Below the pieces are notes generated by a model. It made no database searches, was not told the DNA's origin, and saw only the letters and a program-made list of their open reading frames with translations. Source: Pseudonocardia sp. MH-G8 (GTDB lineage Bacteria; Actinomycetota; Actinomycetes; Mycobacteriales; Pseudonocardiaceae). Taken from it: a stretch of 64,000 bases of DNA. The position numbers and the translations under genes are program-made. Location of the stretch: positions 1 through 64,000 of the forward strand of contig NZ_NKYF01000028.1 of the NCBI RefSeq assembly GCF_002262885.1, written 5' to 3'. Numbering within the stretch: position 1 is the stretch's first letter; each line of letters starts with the position of its first letter. Positions 42,062-50,641 of the stretch are shown here, in pieces.

Positions 42062-43603
42062 ATGACCGACACGACGACCCGCACCGAGGGACCGATCCAT
42101 CGCGGAGCCGCCGAGGCCGGCGCACCCCGACTCGCCGCACTCCCCGGCGTCGTCCGCGAGGACGCCGCACCGCAGCGGGTGCTCGAGGTCGAGCGCTACG
42201 ACACCGCCGACCACCGATTGGCGGCGGGGGGAATCACGCTCGACCTGCACCGGAGCGACGACGAGCAGGGGTACTGGCACCTGGAGCTCCCCGACGGCGA
42301 CAGTGCCGAGCAGCTCCGAGTGGCGCTCGCACCCGACGCCCCGCCCAACCCCGCGGTGCCCGGCGAGCTGGCCGAGCTCGTTCGCGGTGTCGCGCGCAAG
42401 GACCCCCTGCGCCCGGTGGGGCGGATCCGCCGCGTGCGCACCGTGACGCGGCTGCAGGGCGACGGCGAGCGCGCGCTCGGCATCGTCGTCCACGACCACG
42501 TGACGATCGCGACCCAGGGCAGCTCGACCGCGGGGGTGGCGTGGACCGAGGCGGAGCTGTGCGACGTGGCCGATGACGCGCTCGGCAACGAGCTGCGGGA
42601 GCGCTTCGCCGAGGCGGGGTTGCGGCCGGCGGCGAGCGCCGCAGAAGCCGAGCTGGACCGGCTGCTGCGCCCCGCGCCGCAGCCGTCGTCGCGTGCGTCG
42701 CACGGCGGCGGGAAGCGGGGGTCCGCGGGAGCCGCGCTGACCGAGTACCTCGCCGCGCACGTCGAGCGGATCGCCGCCGAGGACCTGCGGGTCCGCCGCG
42801 GCGAGCCGGACGCGGTGCACCAGCTGCGGGTGGCGTCGCGCCGCGTCCGCAGCGCGCTGCAGGCCTACCGGCGGCTGCTGGACCGCGAGCGCACCGACCC
42901 GCTGGTGGACGGCCTGCGCGAGCTGGGCCGCGCCCTCGCCCCGGCGCGCGACGCCGAGGTGCTGCACGCGCGGGTCCGCTCCTCGCTGGCCGAGCTGGAT
43001 CCCGAGCTGCTGCTCGGACCGGTGCAGGCGCAGGTGACGCGGCACTACGCCCGCGTGGAGGCGGAGGCCGCAGCCGCGGTGCAGGCCACCCTCGACGCGG
43101 AGCCCTACGCCCGGCTGCGCACCGCCCTCGACGACCTCGTGCAGCGCCCGCCCCTCACCAAGCGCGCCGCGCGTCCCGCCCGCAAGGAGCTGCCGGCGCA
43201 CGTCGCCCGCGCCGCGCGGAGGCTGGACCGCGCCGTGACGACGGCCGTCGACCCGAACCGGCCCGACGACGAGCGCGACGTCGCCGTGCACTCGGCCCGC
43301 AAGGCGGGCAAGCGGCTGCGCTACGCCACCGAGGTGGCCCGCCCGGCTGTCGGCGGCGACGCCAAGCGGTTCGCCAAGTCCCTCAAGGGCTTCCAGAAGG
43401 CGCTCGGCGAGCACCAGGACACCGTCGTCGCCCGCGACGCCCTGCGCGAGCTCGGAGCCCTGGCCCACGCCGACGGCGCGAACGGCTTCGCCTTCGGCGT
43501 GCTGCACGGCCGCGACGCCGCCCGCGCCGTCCGGATCGAGGAGGACCTGCCGCAGCTGTGGGCGCAGGCCTGGCAACGCCGCAACCGCCGCTGGCTGCGC
43601 TGA
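42062..43603 (+). CDS. CYTH-CHAD domain protein with degenerate CYTH
   Basis: The 513-residue product has an N-terminal CYTH-like half (about 25-205) and a C-terminal CHAD domain (about 225-505) with the conserved histidines in DAVHQLRVASRRVRSAL and VHSARKAGKRLRY. CHAD domains bind polyphosphate. The CYTH half lacks the ExExK strand at its start and has LHR in place of the usual arginine strand, and WHLELP in place of WHLKLP, so triphosphatase activity is doubtful. The gene begins 50 bases after the ligase gene and ends at a repeat array. Confidence 0.88.
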   Translation: MTDTTTRTEGPIHRGAAEAGAPRLAALPGVVREDAAPQRVLEVERYDTADHRLAAGGITLDLHRSDDEQGYWHLELPDGDSAEQLRVALAPDAPPNPAVPGELAELVRGVARKDPLRPVGRIRRVRTVTRLQGDGERALGIVVHDHVTIATQGSSTAGVAWTEAELCDVADDALGNELRERFAEAGLRPAASAAEAELDRLLRPAPQPSSRASHGGGKRGSAGAALTEYLAAHVERIAAEDLRVRRGEPDAVHQLRVASRRVRSALQAYRRLLDRERTDPLVDGLRELGRALAPARDAEVLHARVRSSLAELDPELLLGPVQAQVTRHYARVEAEAAAAVQATLDAEPYARLRTALDDLVQRPPLTKRAARPARKELPAHVARAARRLDRAVTTAVDPNRPDDERDVAVHSARKAGKRLRYATEVARPAVGGDAKRFAKSLKGFQKALGEHQDTVVARDALRELGALAHADGANGFAFGVLHGRDAARAVRIEEDLPQLWAQAWQRRNRRWLR

Positions 43604-43627
43604 CCCCGCAACCCGCGGGGATCACGC

Positions 43628-43761
43628 CGCGACTCGCGGGCACCACGCCGCGACTCGCGGGCACCACGCCCCGACTCGCGGAGGGGGTGCACTGACACCC
43701 CGCGAGTCGGGGTCTTGGTGCGCGTGTGTCGCGTGTATTTCCCCGCGAGTCGCGGTCTGGG
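43628..43761. repeat. intergenic array 2 of CGACTCGCGG / CGCGAGTCGGGG units
   Basis: Three copies in one orientation (CCGCGACTCGCGGGCACCA type) are followed by two in the reverse orientation. At the switch, 43669-43712 can fold as a hairpin: CCCCGACTCGC pairs with GCGAGTCGGGG and GGGGTG with CACCCC around a 6-base loop. It lies downstream of the CHAD gene and could work as a terminator. Confidence 0.8.
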
Positions 43762-43836
43762 GGCGCGTGTGTCGCGTCCTGGGGTGCGGTGCGCCGCGCG
43801 GGGCGGGGTGTCGGCGGAGCGTGCGACGATCCCGGC

Positions 43837-44862
43837 GTGACCGAGACCCGGGACGCCGTGGCCGATCTGCGCCGGATCGCCTTCCTGCTGGAGCGGGCCC
43901 ACGAGTCGACCTACCGGGTGCGGGCTTTCCGCACCGCGGCCGCCGTCCTGCGCCGCCGGGACCCCGACGAGATCGCCCGGCTGGCGCGCACCGGGGAGCT
44001 GGTGCGGCTCAAGGGCGTCGGGGACGTCACGGCGCGCTGCGTCGTCGAGTCGGTGTCTGGGGAGCCGCCCGCCTACCTGCAGCGACTGGAGGCGATCGAG
44101 CCCACACCGCTCGACGAGGCCGCCGAGGCGCTGGTCGAGGCCCTGCGCGGCGACTGCCACACCCACACCGACGCCTCCGACGGCGGGTCGCCGCTGCGCG
44201 AGATGGTCGAGACCGCGCAGGCGCTCGGGCACGACTACCTGGTGATCACCGACCATTCGCCGCGGCTCACGGTCGCCAACGGACTGTCCGCCGAGCGGCT
44301 GCGCGCGCAGCTGGAGGCGATCGCCGAGCTGAACGCCGAGCTGGGCGAGGGCTTCCGGGTGCTCACCGGCATCGAGGTCGACATCAACGAGGACGGCTCC
44401 CTCGACCAGGACGAGGCGCTGCTCGCGGAGCTGGACGTCGTGGTGGCGTCGGTGCACTCGAAGCTGCGGATGCCGCGCGCGGAGATGACGGAGCGGATGC
44501 TCGCGGCGATCGACAACCCGCATGTCGACGTGCTCGGGCACTGCACGGGTCGGATGGTCACCGGGAGCCGGAAGCGGCCGGAGTCGCAGTTCGACGCCGC
44601 CGAGGTGTTCGCCGCGTGCGCGGAGCGGGGCGTCGCCGTGGAGGTCAACTCCCGTCCCGAGCGGCTCGACCCGCCCCGGCGGCTGCTGCGCCTCGCCGCG
44701 GAGGCGGGCTGCGAGTTCACCATCGACACCGACGCCCACGCGCCCGGCCAGCTCGACTGGCTGCGCAACGGGTGCGAACGCGCTGCCGAGTGCGCGGTGC
44801 CCGCTGAGCGGATCCTCAACACCTGGTCCGTGGAACGGCTCCTCACCCGTCCGCGTGGCTGA
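43837..44862 (+). CDS. PHP-domain phosphoesterase with N-terminal helix-hairpin-helix
   Basis: The 341-residue product has an N-terminal helical part with a helix-hairpin-helix (VRLKGVGDVTARCVVE, about 60-75) and a PHP domain with metal ligands in DCHTHTDASDG (about 107-117), TDHS, GIEVDI, SVHS, GHCTGR, EVNSRPERLD and DTDAH. This is the C-terminal arrangement of PolX-type DNA polymerases without the polymerase domain, so a DNA-repair phosphoesterase is likely. The GTG start at 43837 avoids the repeat array upstream. Confidence 0.88.
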   Translation: MTETRDAVADLRRIAFLLERAHESTYRVRAFRTAAAVLRRRDPDEIARLARTGELVRLKGVGDVTARCVVESVSGEPPAYLQRLEAIEPTPLDEAAEALVEALRGDCHTHTDASDGGSPLREMVETAQALGHDYLVITDHSPRLTVANGLSAERLRAQLEAIAELNAELGEGFRVLTGIEVDINEDGSLDQDEALLAELDVVVASVHSKLRMPRAEMTERMLAAIDNPHVDVLGHCTGRMVTGSRKRPESQFDAAEVFAACAERGVAVEVNSRPERLDPPRRLLRLAAEAGCEFTIDTDAHAPGQLDWLRNGCERAAECAVPAERILNTWSVERLLTRPRG

Positions 44863-44891
44863 TCTCGCGCCGCGGCGCCTTCCCGGTTCCA

Positions 44892-45764
44892 ATGGGGCTG
44901 GAGGTGTCAGTGGTGCTGATGTCCGAATTGCCCCGAGCCCTGGCCGGCCTGGCGGGTGCGTGCGCCGTGCTCGCTGCGGACCAGGCCCCGCCCGCGCCAC
45001 CCGGCCCCGCGTCGGCCGACCCGTCGGAGTGCGCCACGACGGCCGCGCAGCGGTACGGCTGGGGCGACCCGGCGCGGCGCTCCGACTTCACCGACGGCCT
45101 ACCCGGTGACTGGCACCCCTACGGCCCGGAACCGGGCCACGACCAGGAGGGGACCCGCACGCCGGAGGCGATCTCAGTGGCGGACGGCGTCGTCACGATC
45201 AGCGCCACCGAGGACGGCACGACCGGCGCCATGAGCTGGCACCCCGGGCAGCGCTACGGCCGCTGGGAGGCCTGCGTGCGCTCGGAGGAGGCGTCCGGCG
45301 GGCTGAACGCACTGTTGCTGCTCTGGCCGGTGGCCGAGGACTTCCCGGTGGGTGGGGAGATCGACTGGATGGAGATCATGTCCGACGACCGGCAGGAGAC
45401 CAGCTTCTTCCTGCACTACGGGCCCGACAACGACCAGGACCACGGATCCGTGCAGCACGACTCCACGCAGTGGTCGGCCTACGCGCTCGAGTGGACGCCC
45501 GAGAAGATCACGGCCTACGTCGACGGCGAGGAGTGGTACTCGTCCACGGAGACCGACCACTTCCCTCCCCGGCCGATGAACATGACGATGCAGCTGGACT
45601 ACTTCCCGCCCGCGGGTGGCCCCACCGCCATGCACATGGACTGGGCGAAGCAGTGGGCGCTGCCGGAGAGCGAGCCCGCCGAGCTGTCGCTCGCCCCCGG
45701 CGACGCGGCGACGGGTCAGCCGGAGGACTACCCGGATCGGGCGCCCCGCCGGCTCACCCCTTGA
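44892..45764 (+). CDS. glycoside hydrolase family 16 protein, probably secreted
   Basis: The 290-residue product has the GH16 catalytic signature EIDWMEI (Glu156, Asp158, Glu161) in a jelly-roll domain, preceded by RYGRWEACVR and followed by SAYALEWTPEKITAYVDGEEWY. A short hydrophobic start (about 11-30) may be a signal peptide. The start is uncertain: a GGAGGT site better fits GTG at 44910 or ATG at 44919 than ATG at 44892. It would cut beta-glucan or related polysaccharide outside the cell. Its 3' end overlaps the convergent sugar permease gene by 11 bases. Confidence 0.85.
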   Translation: MGLEVSVVLMSELPRALAGLAGACAVLAADQAPPAPPGPASADPSECATTAAQRYGWGDPARRSDFTDGLPGDWHPYGPEPGHDQEGTRTPEAISVADGVVTISATEDGTTGAMSWHPGQRYGRWEACVRSEEASGGLNALLLLWPVAEDFPVGGEIDWMEIMSDDRQETSFFLHYGPDNDQDHGSVQHDSTQWSAYALEWTPEKITAYVDGEEWYSSTETDHFPPRPMNMTMQLDYFPPAGGPTAMHMDWAKQWALPESEPAELSLAPGDAATGQPEDYPDRAPRRLTP

Positions 45765-46581
45765 CCGCCCCGCCGGTGAGGCCGCCGACGAAGGAGCGCT
45801 GTACCAGGGCGAACAGGGCCACGACCGGCACCATCATCATCGTGGATGCCGCCATCAGCAGGCCCCAGTCGACCGAGTGCCGGCCCATGAGACCCAGCAG
45901 GGCGAGGGGAGCGGTGCCCAGCGCCGGATCGGTGAGGAAGACCATCGCGAAGACGAAGTCCTGCCAGGCGGAGAAGAACACGTAGACCGTCACGGCGAGC
46001 ACCCCGGGCAGCGCGAGCGGCACGGTCACCCGCCAGAAGGCGGCGAACTGGCTGAGCCCGTCGATCCGGGCCGCCTCCTCCACCGCGTGCGGCACCGCGC
46101 CGAGGTAGCCGTGCAGCAGCCAGATGCCCACCGGGAGGGTGAACGCGAGCATCGCCACCATCAGACCCCAGCGGGTGTTGAGCATGCCGAGCTCGCGGGC
46201 GGTGCGGTAGATCGGCACCAGCAGCACGGCGTGCGGCAGCAGCTGGGAGACCAGGATCGCGCCGAGCACCCCGCCGCGTCCACGGGACCGCGAGCGGCTC
46301 AGCGGGTAGCAGGCCAGCAGCGCGAGCGCCATGCAGAGCACCGTGGTGCCGGCGCAGACGAGCGCGCTGTTGCCGAACGAGGCCAGGAAGTCGGTGCTCG
46401 CCGCCGCCGCGAAGTTCTCCCCCGACGGGGCGTGCGGCCACCAGGTCGGCGGGGTCGTGAAGACCTCGTCGCGGGACTTCAGGGCGGTCAGCAGCATCCA
46501 CGCGAACGGCCCGACGAGGAACGCGGCCAGTGCCAACGCGGCGAGGTGCAGCCCGACCGCGCGCCCGTACCGCGGCCTCAC
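45754..46581 (-). CDS. sugar ABC transporter permease, MalG-like
   Basis: The 275-residue inner-membrane permease has six predicted helices and the EAA loop EEAARIDGLSQFAAFWRV-TVPL (about residues 180-200) that docks the ATPase. The GTG start overlaps the MalF-like stop (GTGA). It forms the translocation channel with the MalF-like partner. No ATPase gene is in the operon. Convergent with the GH16 gene. Confidence 0.92.
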   Translation of the reverse strand: MRPRYGRAVGLHLAALALAAFLVGPFAWMLLTALKSRDEVFTTPPTWWPHAPSGENFAAAASTDFLASFGNSALVCAGTTVLCMALALLACYPLSRSRSRGRGGVLGAILVSQLLPHAVLLVPIYRTARELGMLNTRWGLMVAMLAFTLPVGIWLLHGYLGAVPHAVEEAARIDGLSQFAAFWRVTVPLALPGVLAVTVYVFFSAWQDFVFAMVFLTDPALGTAPLALLGLMGRHSVDWGLLMAASTMMMVPVVALFALVQRSFVGGLTGGAVKG

Positions 46582-47528
46582 CGCAGACCCCCTGCCCCAC
46601 GCACCTGGCGCAGGTAGAGCACCGAGAACACGGCCAGCACGGCCACCGACACCACGCCGTACGACGCCGCGGCGCCGTGGTCGACGTCCACGAACGCCGT
46701 CCGGTAGATCAGGCTGGACATCACTTCGCTGGACACGCCGGGACCGCCCTTGGTCATCACGTAGATCAGGTCGAAGGTGTTGAAGGTCCACACCGTGGTG
46801 AGCAGCACCGTGGTGCGGATCGTCGGCGCCATGGACGGCAGGGTGACGTGCCAGAACACCCGCCACGGCCCCGCGCCGTCCGTGCGAGCCGCCTCGCGCA
46901 GCTCGTCGGGAACGTTCTGGTACGCCGCCAGGTACATCAGCGCCGAGACCGGGAACCCCTTCCACGCCGCGGCGAGCACCACGCCGAGCAGCGCCGTGCT
47001 CTCCTCGGCGAGCCAGGCCGGATCGCCGCTGACGAGCCCGAGGCCCTCGAGCACCGCGTTGATCGGCCCGAGGTAGGGGTCCTCGAGCATCTTCCACAGC
47101 AGGCCGGCCGTGATCCCCGGCATCACCCAGGGCGCCACCAGCAACACGCGCAGGACCGCGCGTCCGTGGAACCGCTTGCTGAGCAGGGACGCGGCCGCCA
47201 TGCCCAGCAGGAACTGCAGCGCCACCACGAGCACGGTCCACACCAGCGTGTTCAGCAGCACGGTGCGGAAGGTCGGGCTCGCCGCGGCCGCGGCGAAGTT
47301 CTCGAGCCCGACGAACACGGGGTCCGGGTGGATCAGGCTGCTGTGGGTGAGGCTGAGCCACAGCGTCTCGACGATCGGGTAGCCCACGAGCAACCCGAGC
47401 AGCAGCACCGGCGGGGCGAGGCAGGCCAGTCGCAGCAGCGTCTCCCGCCGCGCGGCGGTGAGCCGGGGCGCCGGCGCGGGCGCGGGTTCGCGCGGCGCCG
47501 CCCGTGGGGACGTGGTGGTGGGGATCAT
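46578..47528 (-). CDS. sugar ABC transporter permease, MalF-like
   Basis: The 316-residue permease has a proline/alanine-rich cytoplasmic start, six helices and the EAA loop REAARTDGAGPWRVFWHV-TLPS. Features such as LTTVWTFNTFDLIYVMTKGGP are usual for MalF/UgpA-type partners. The ATG at 47528 lies 11 bases after the solute-binding protein stop, so binding protein and permeases are one transcript. Confidence 0.92.
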   Translation of the reverse strand: MIPTTTSPRAAPREPAPAPAPRLTAARRETLLRLACLAPPVLLLGLLVGYPIVETLWLSLTHSSLIHPDPVFVGLENFAAAAASPTFRTVLLNTLVWTVLVVALQFLLGMAAASLLSKRFHGRAVLRVLLVAPWVMPGITAGLLWKMLEDPYLGPINAVLEGLGLVSGDPAWLAEESTALLGVVLAAAWKGFPVSALMYLAAYQNVPDELREAARTDGAGPWRVFWHVTLPSMAPTIRTTVLLTTVWTFNTFDLIYVMTKGGPGVSSEVMSSLIYRTAFVDVDHGAAASYGVVSVAVLAVFSVLYLRQVRGAGGLR

Positions 47529-47539
47529 CGTCGGTCCCT

Positions 47540-48784
47540 TCACGGCCGTTCGATCACGTGCTGCATGACCTGCTCGGCCTCGTGCAGAGCGTCCGGTACC
47601 GGCGTGCCGTCGAGGATCGCCTGTACCGCGTCCTGCTGCGCTCTCGAGATCCGGTTGTAGACCGGGGTGACGGGCCGGGGGCGGCCCTCCTCCAGCAGGC
47701 GCAGCATCTCCTCGGGGCGGGCGCGCGTCTCGTGGACGAACTGCACGCCCGCCTCCCGCAGTGCGGGCACGGAGTCGTTGACCCGGAGCTGGTGTGCGCG
47801 TGACGTGCTGGCCAGCTCGACGAACGCGAACGCCACCTGCGGGTCCGGGGCGTGCGCGCCGACCACGAGGTTCCACCCGCCGAGCGCACCGACGAACGTG
47901 CGGCCCGCAGGTGCGGGCGGGGTGGCCACCCGCCAGTCGAACCGGGCGGCCTCCTCGATCGAGGACTGTTGCCACCCGCCGGTCAACACCATCCCGGTGG
48001 TCCCGGACGTGAAGTGCGCGACCGCGTCCTCGTCGCACGCGCCGGCGACGCCGTTGGGCGCGAACCGGGCCAGCTGCGCGTACAGCGCGTACGCCGAGCG
48101 GTTGGCGGGGTTGTCGAAGTCGGCGCGGTCGCCGTCGAGGATGTGCCCACCCGCGGAGTAGAGCAACGAGTCGGTCCACACGGAGACGGCCTCGTCACGA
48201 CAGCCGATCAACCCGATGCCGAACGTGTCCGGCAGGGCCGAGAGCCGCTCGGCCGCCGTGAGCCACTCCGGCCAGGTGCGAGGTGGACGGTCGGGGTCGA
48301 GCCCCGCGGCGCGGAACAGGTCCGCGTTGTAGAACATCCGCTCCCAGACGTCGGCGTTGAACGGCAGACCCCAGGTCTGCCCGCCCCACTGGTTGGAGTC
48401 CCACGCACCCGGGAAGTACCGGTCCCGCCACGACGCCGGGACCAGGTCGCCGAGCGGGGTGATCAGCCCGGCCGCGGCGAACTCCGGCGTCCAGATCTGG
48501 TCCAGCGCCATGACGTCCGGCCCCGTGCCGCCCTGGACCGCGAGAACGAGCTTGTCCCGGTACTGCTGGTAGGGCACGCGCGAGAGCTCCACGCGGATCC
48601 CCGGATGCTGCCGCTCGAAGTCGGCGACGAGCGCGTCGTAGCCCTCGCCGATCTCCGGGGTGTCCGCCGACAGCAGCCACACCCGCAGCGTGCGGGGGTC
48701 GCCCGCGGAGCCCGCGCCGCAGCCCGCCAGCGCGGGCACCAGGGCGAGCACCGCCAACGCGAGCAGCGCGATCGTGCGTCGCAC
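47540..48784 (-). CDS. sugar ABC transporter solute-binding lipoprotein
   Basis: The 414-residue product has a lipoprotein signal ending LAGC (Cys22) and a family 1 extracellular solute-binding fold, with GGTGPDVMALDQIWTPEFAAAGLI (about 87-110) and GLPFNADVWERMFYNADLF (about 140-158). It captures a sugar, probably an oligosaccharide, for the two permeases downstream. The dioxygenase gene ends close downstream of no promoter-like gap: it lies only 9 bases upstream of this start, so all four genes are probably one operon controlled from 49.6 kb. Confidence 0.9.
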   Translation of the reverse strand: MRRTIALLALAVLALVPALAGCGAGSAGDPRTLRVWLLSADTPEIGEGYDALVADFERQHPGIRVELSRVPYQQYRDKLVLAVQGGTGPDVMALDQIWTPEFAAAGLITPLGDLVPASWRDRYFPGAWDSNQWGGQTWGLPFNADVWERMFYNADLFRAAGLDPDRPPRTWPEWLTAAERLSALPDTFGIGLIGCRDEAVSVWTDSLLYSAGGHILDGDRADFDNPANRSAYALYAQLARFAPNGVAGACDEDAVAHFTSGTTGMVLTGGWQQSSIEEAARFDWRVATPPAPAGRTFVGALGGWNLVVGAHAPDPQVAFAFVELASTSRAHQLRVNDSVPALREAGVQFVHETRARPEEMLRLLEEGRPRPVTPVYNRISRAQQDAVQAILDGTPVPDALHEAEQVMQHVIERP

Positions 48785-48793
48785 GCCGACCCC

Positions 48794-49579
48794 TCAGGAC
48801 CAGGAGGCGGCGTCGCGGAAGGCGTAGTGCGTGCCGGGGACGTAGACGGGCTGGGGCTGGTAGCGGTTGACGGAGCCGGCGTCGCCGCGCAGCCAGAACG
48901 CGCTCGGGTAGGGCTGCTCGTCGGTGATCCTCGTGGAGGTGGGGATGTAGCGGATGGTCAGCCCGCACCGCCGGTCCGGCGACGTGTTCGCCTGGCTGCC
49001 GTGCACGATGTTCGGGTGGTGCACCTCGACGTCACCCGGCGCCAGCACCATGTCCACGGCCTGCGACTCGTCCACGTCGACCGCGATCTCCTTGCCCAGC
49101 ACGTTCTCGACGTCGGTCGAGTCGCGCATCGCGCTGAAGTCCTGGCGGTGGCTCCCGGGGACCACGCGCACGCACCCGTTCTCGGGGGTCGAGTGGTCCA
49201 CCGCCAGCCACAGCGTGACCACACGCATCGGTTCGAGGGGCCAGAACGCGCCGTCCTGGTGCCAGAGCACCGGTTGCCCGGAGTGGGGCGGCTTCGAGAT
49301 GTAGTGCGAGGCGAAAAGCGCGATGTCGGGGCCGACGAACATCTCCGCGATGTCCAGCAGGCGGTCGTCGGAGACCAACCGCACCCAGAACGGGTCATCG
49401 CGCAGGAACTCGTGGCCCAGCTGCTCGGGACGCACCTCGGGGTGCTTGCGCTGCAGCCACTCGACGTGCCCGTTCACCTCGTTGATGAGCTCGGGGTCGA
49501 GCACGTTGCGGAAGATCACGTAACCATCGCGCTCGTAGTCGTGCAGCATGCTGTGCTGCGCCGTGCTGGACGTGCTCAT
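48794..49579 (-). CDS. phytanoyl-CoA dioxygenase (PhyH)-family protein
   Basis: The 261-residue product is an Fe(II)/2-oxoglutarate dioxygenase: His107 and Asp109 in WHQDGAFW, distal His193 in NIVHGS and a 2-oxoglutarate-binding Arg at about 203 or 210. The start at 49579 gives a normal N terminus. It is the first gene of a transcript with the sugar-binding protein and permeases and is divergent from an AraC regulator. The substrate is unknown; hydroxylation of a sugar-linked or inositol-like compound is speculation. Confidence 0.9.
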   Translation of the reverse strand: MSTSSTAQHSMLHDYERDGYVIFRNVLDPELINEVNGHVEWLQRKHPEVRPEQLGHEFLRDDPFWVRLVSDDRLLDIAEMFVGPDIALFASHYISKPPHSGQPVLWHQDGAFWPLEPMRVVTLWLAVDHSTPENGCVRVVPGSHRQDFSAMRDSTDVENVLGKEIAVDVDESQAVDMVLAPGDVEVHHPNIVHGSQANTSPDRRCGLTIRYIPTSTRITDEQPYPSAFWLRGDAGSVNRYQPQPVYVPGTHYAFRDAASWS

Positions 49580-49652
49580 CGGTCCGGCCTCCTCGGTCCA
49601 CTGCGTGCGCGGGCACCCCATGGTCACGGCCAGGGGAGCGGCGGGGATAGCA

Positions 49653-49670
49653 ACGTCACTGCCCAGACGT
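49653..49670. promoter_or_regulatory. inverted repeat at the divergent PhyH/AraC promoter
   Basis: ACGTC (49653-49657) and GACGT (49666-49670) with an 8-base spacer overlap the GTG start of the AraC regulator. Possible autoregulatory or activator site in the 89-bp divergent gap. Confidence 0.3.
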
Positions 49671-50556
49671 GCATTCTGTTGATGTGTCTCCTCTGTTCGA
49701 CCGGGAGCTGCGATTCGCCGAGGAGGCGTTCGGCTGCCCGTACCACGCGGCGCTCGTGCGCAAGCCCGCCGCGGTCGGCGCGTCCCCCTTGCACGGGCAC
49801 GCCGACTTCTACGAGTTCATGGCGGTCGTGGAGGGGAGCGGGCGCAACCTGCTGCCCGTCGGGGCCCAGGAGCTCCGGCCCGGCGACGTGGTCCTCGTGC
49901 GACCGCAGGACCGGCACGAGCCGCAGGGGGCCGGCCCGCACGGCATGCGGTTCGTCAACGTCGCGTTCCCCGCGCAGGCGTGGCACCACTTCACCGGCAT
50001 CGTGGAGCTACCGGACAGCACCGGCGCCGAGCCGGCACTGTGGCGGCTGGGCGGCGCGGCGTCCGAACGTGCGCAACAGCTGTTCCGCCGCGTGCTCAAC
50101 CGTTTCCACCACGAGCCCTCGATGATCGACGCCCTGCGGTTCTGGACGGACCTGGTGGAGCTTCTGGGCGGGGACCGGACCCCGGGTGAGGGCGCGGCCG
50201 GACCCGAGTGGCTCGTGCGCGCGCGCTCGGACATGCACCTGGAGACACACCTGCGCGAGGGGGTGCCGCGGCTCACCGAGCTGGCCGCCGTCAGTGCCGC
50301 ACACCTGTCACGCAGCATGCGCGAGCACTACGGCACCACGCCCACGGCGTTCGTCACGGATCTTCGGCTGCAACGCGCCGCGGAGCTGCTCGGCACGACC
50401 TCGGAGTCGGTCACCCGGATCGCCCACCGCTGTGGCTTCTCCAGCCAGTCCTACTTCACCCGCTGCTTCCGCGGCGCCTACGGCATGCCGCCCAAGGAGT
50501 ACCGGCGCCGCAGCGGACAGGCGTTCGTGCCCGGCCCGCCCGCACCGGCTCCGTAG
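49669..50556 (+). CDS. AraC-family regulator with cupin sensor domain
   Basis: The 295-residue product has an N-terminal cupin (HGHADFYEFMAVVEGSGRNLLP, about 42-63, then RPGDVVLVRPQDRHE) and a C-terminal double HTH (about 195-285) with the signature IAHRCGFSSQSYFTRCFRGAYG. Such cupin-AraC proteins usually sense sugars. It is divergent from the PhyH/sugar-ABC operon and probably activates it. The GTG start at 49669 is one of several; GTG at 49684 is an alternative. Confidence 0.9.
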   Translation: MHSVDVSPLFDRELRFAEEAFGCPYHAALVRKPAAVGASPLHGHADFYEFMAVVEGSGRNLLPVGAQELRPGDVVLVRPQDRHEPQGAGPHGMRFVNVAFPAQAWHHFTGIVELPDSTGAEPALWRLGGAASERAQQLFRRVLNRFHHEPSMIDALRFWTDLVELLGGDRTPGEGAAGPEWLVRARSDMHLETHLREGVPRLTELAAVSAAHLSRSMREHYGTTPTAFVTDLRLQRAAELLGTTSESVTRIAHRCGFSSQSYFTRCFRGAYGMPPKEYRRRSGQAFVPGPPAPAP

Positions 50557-50589
50557 GGCGGCGCAGCGGCCGCACCCACCGTGCCGGCT

Positions 50590-50633
50590 CCGCACACGCC
50601 AGGGCAGGTGTGCCGGGCCGCGCCGGTGTGCGG
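50590..50633. terminator. inverted repeat between convergent genes
   Basis: CCGCACAC (50590-50597) and GTGTGCGG (50626-50633) are 8-bp complementary arms between the convergent AraC and PfkB genes. An alternative short stem (CACAC/GTGTG) lies inside. Probably a bidirectional factor-independent terminator without T-run. Confidence 0.45.
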
Positions 50634-50641
50634 GCGTGGCG

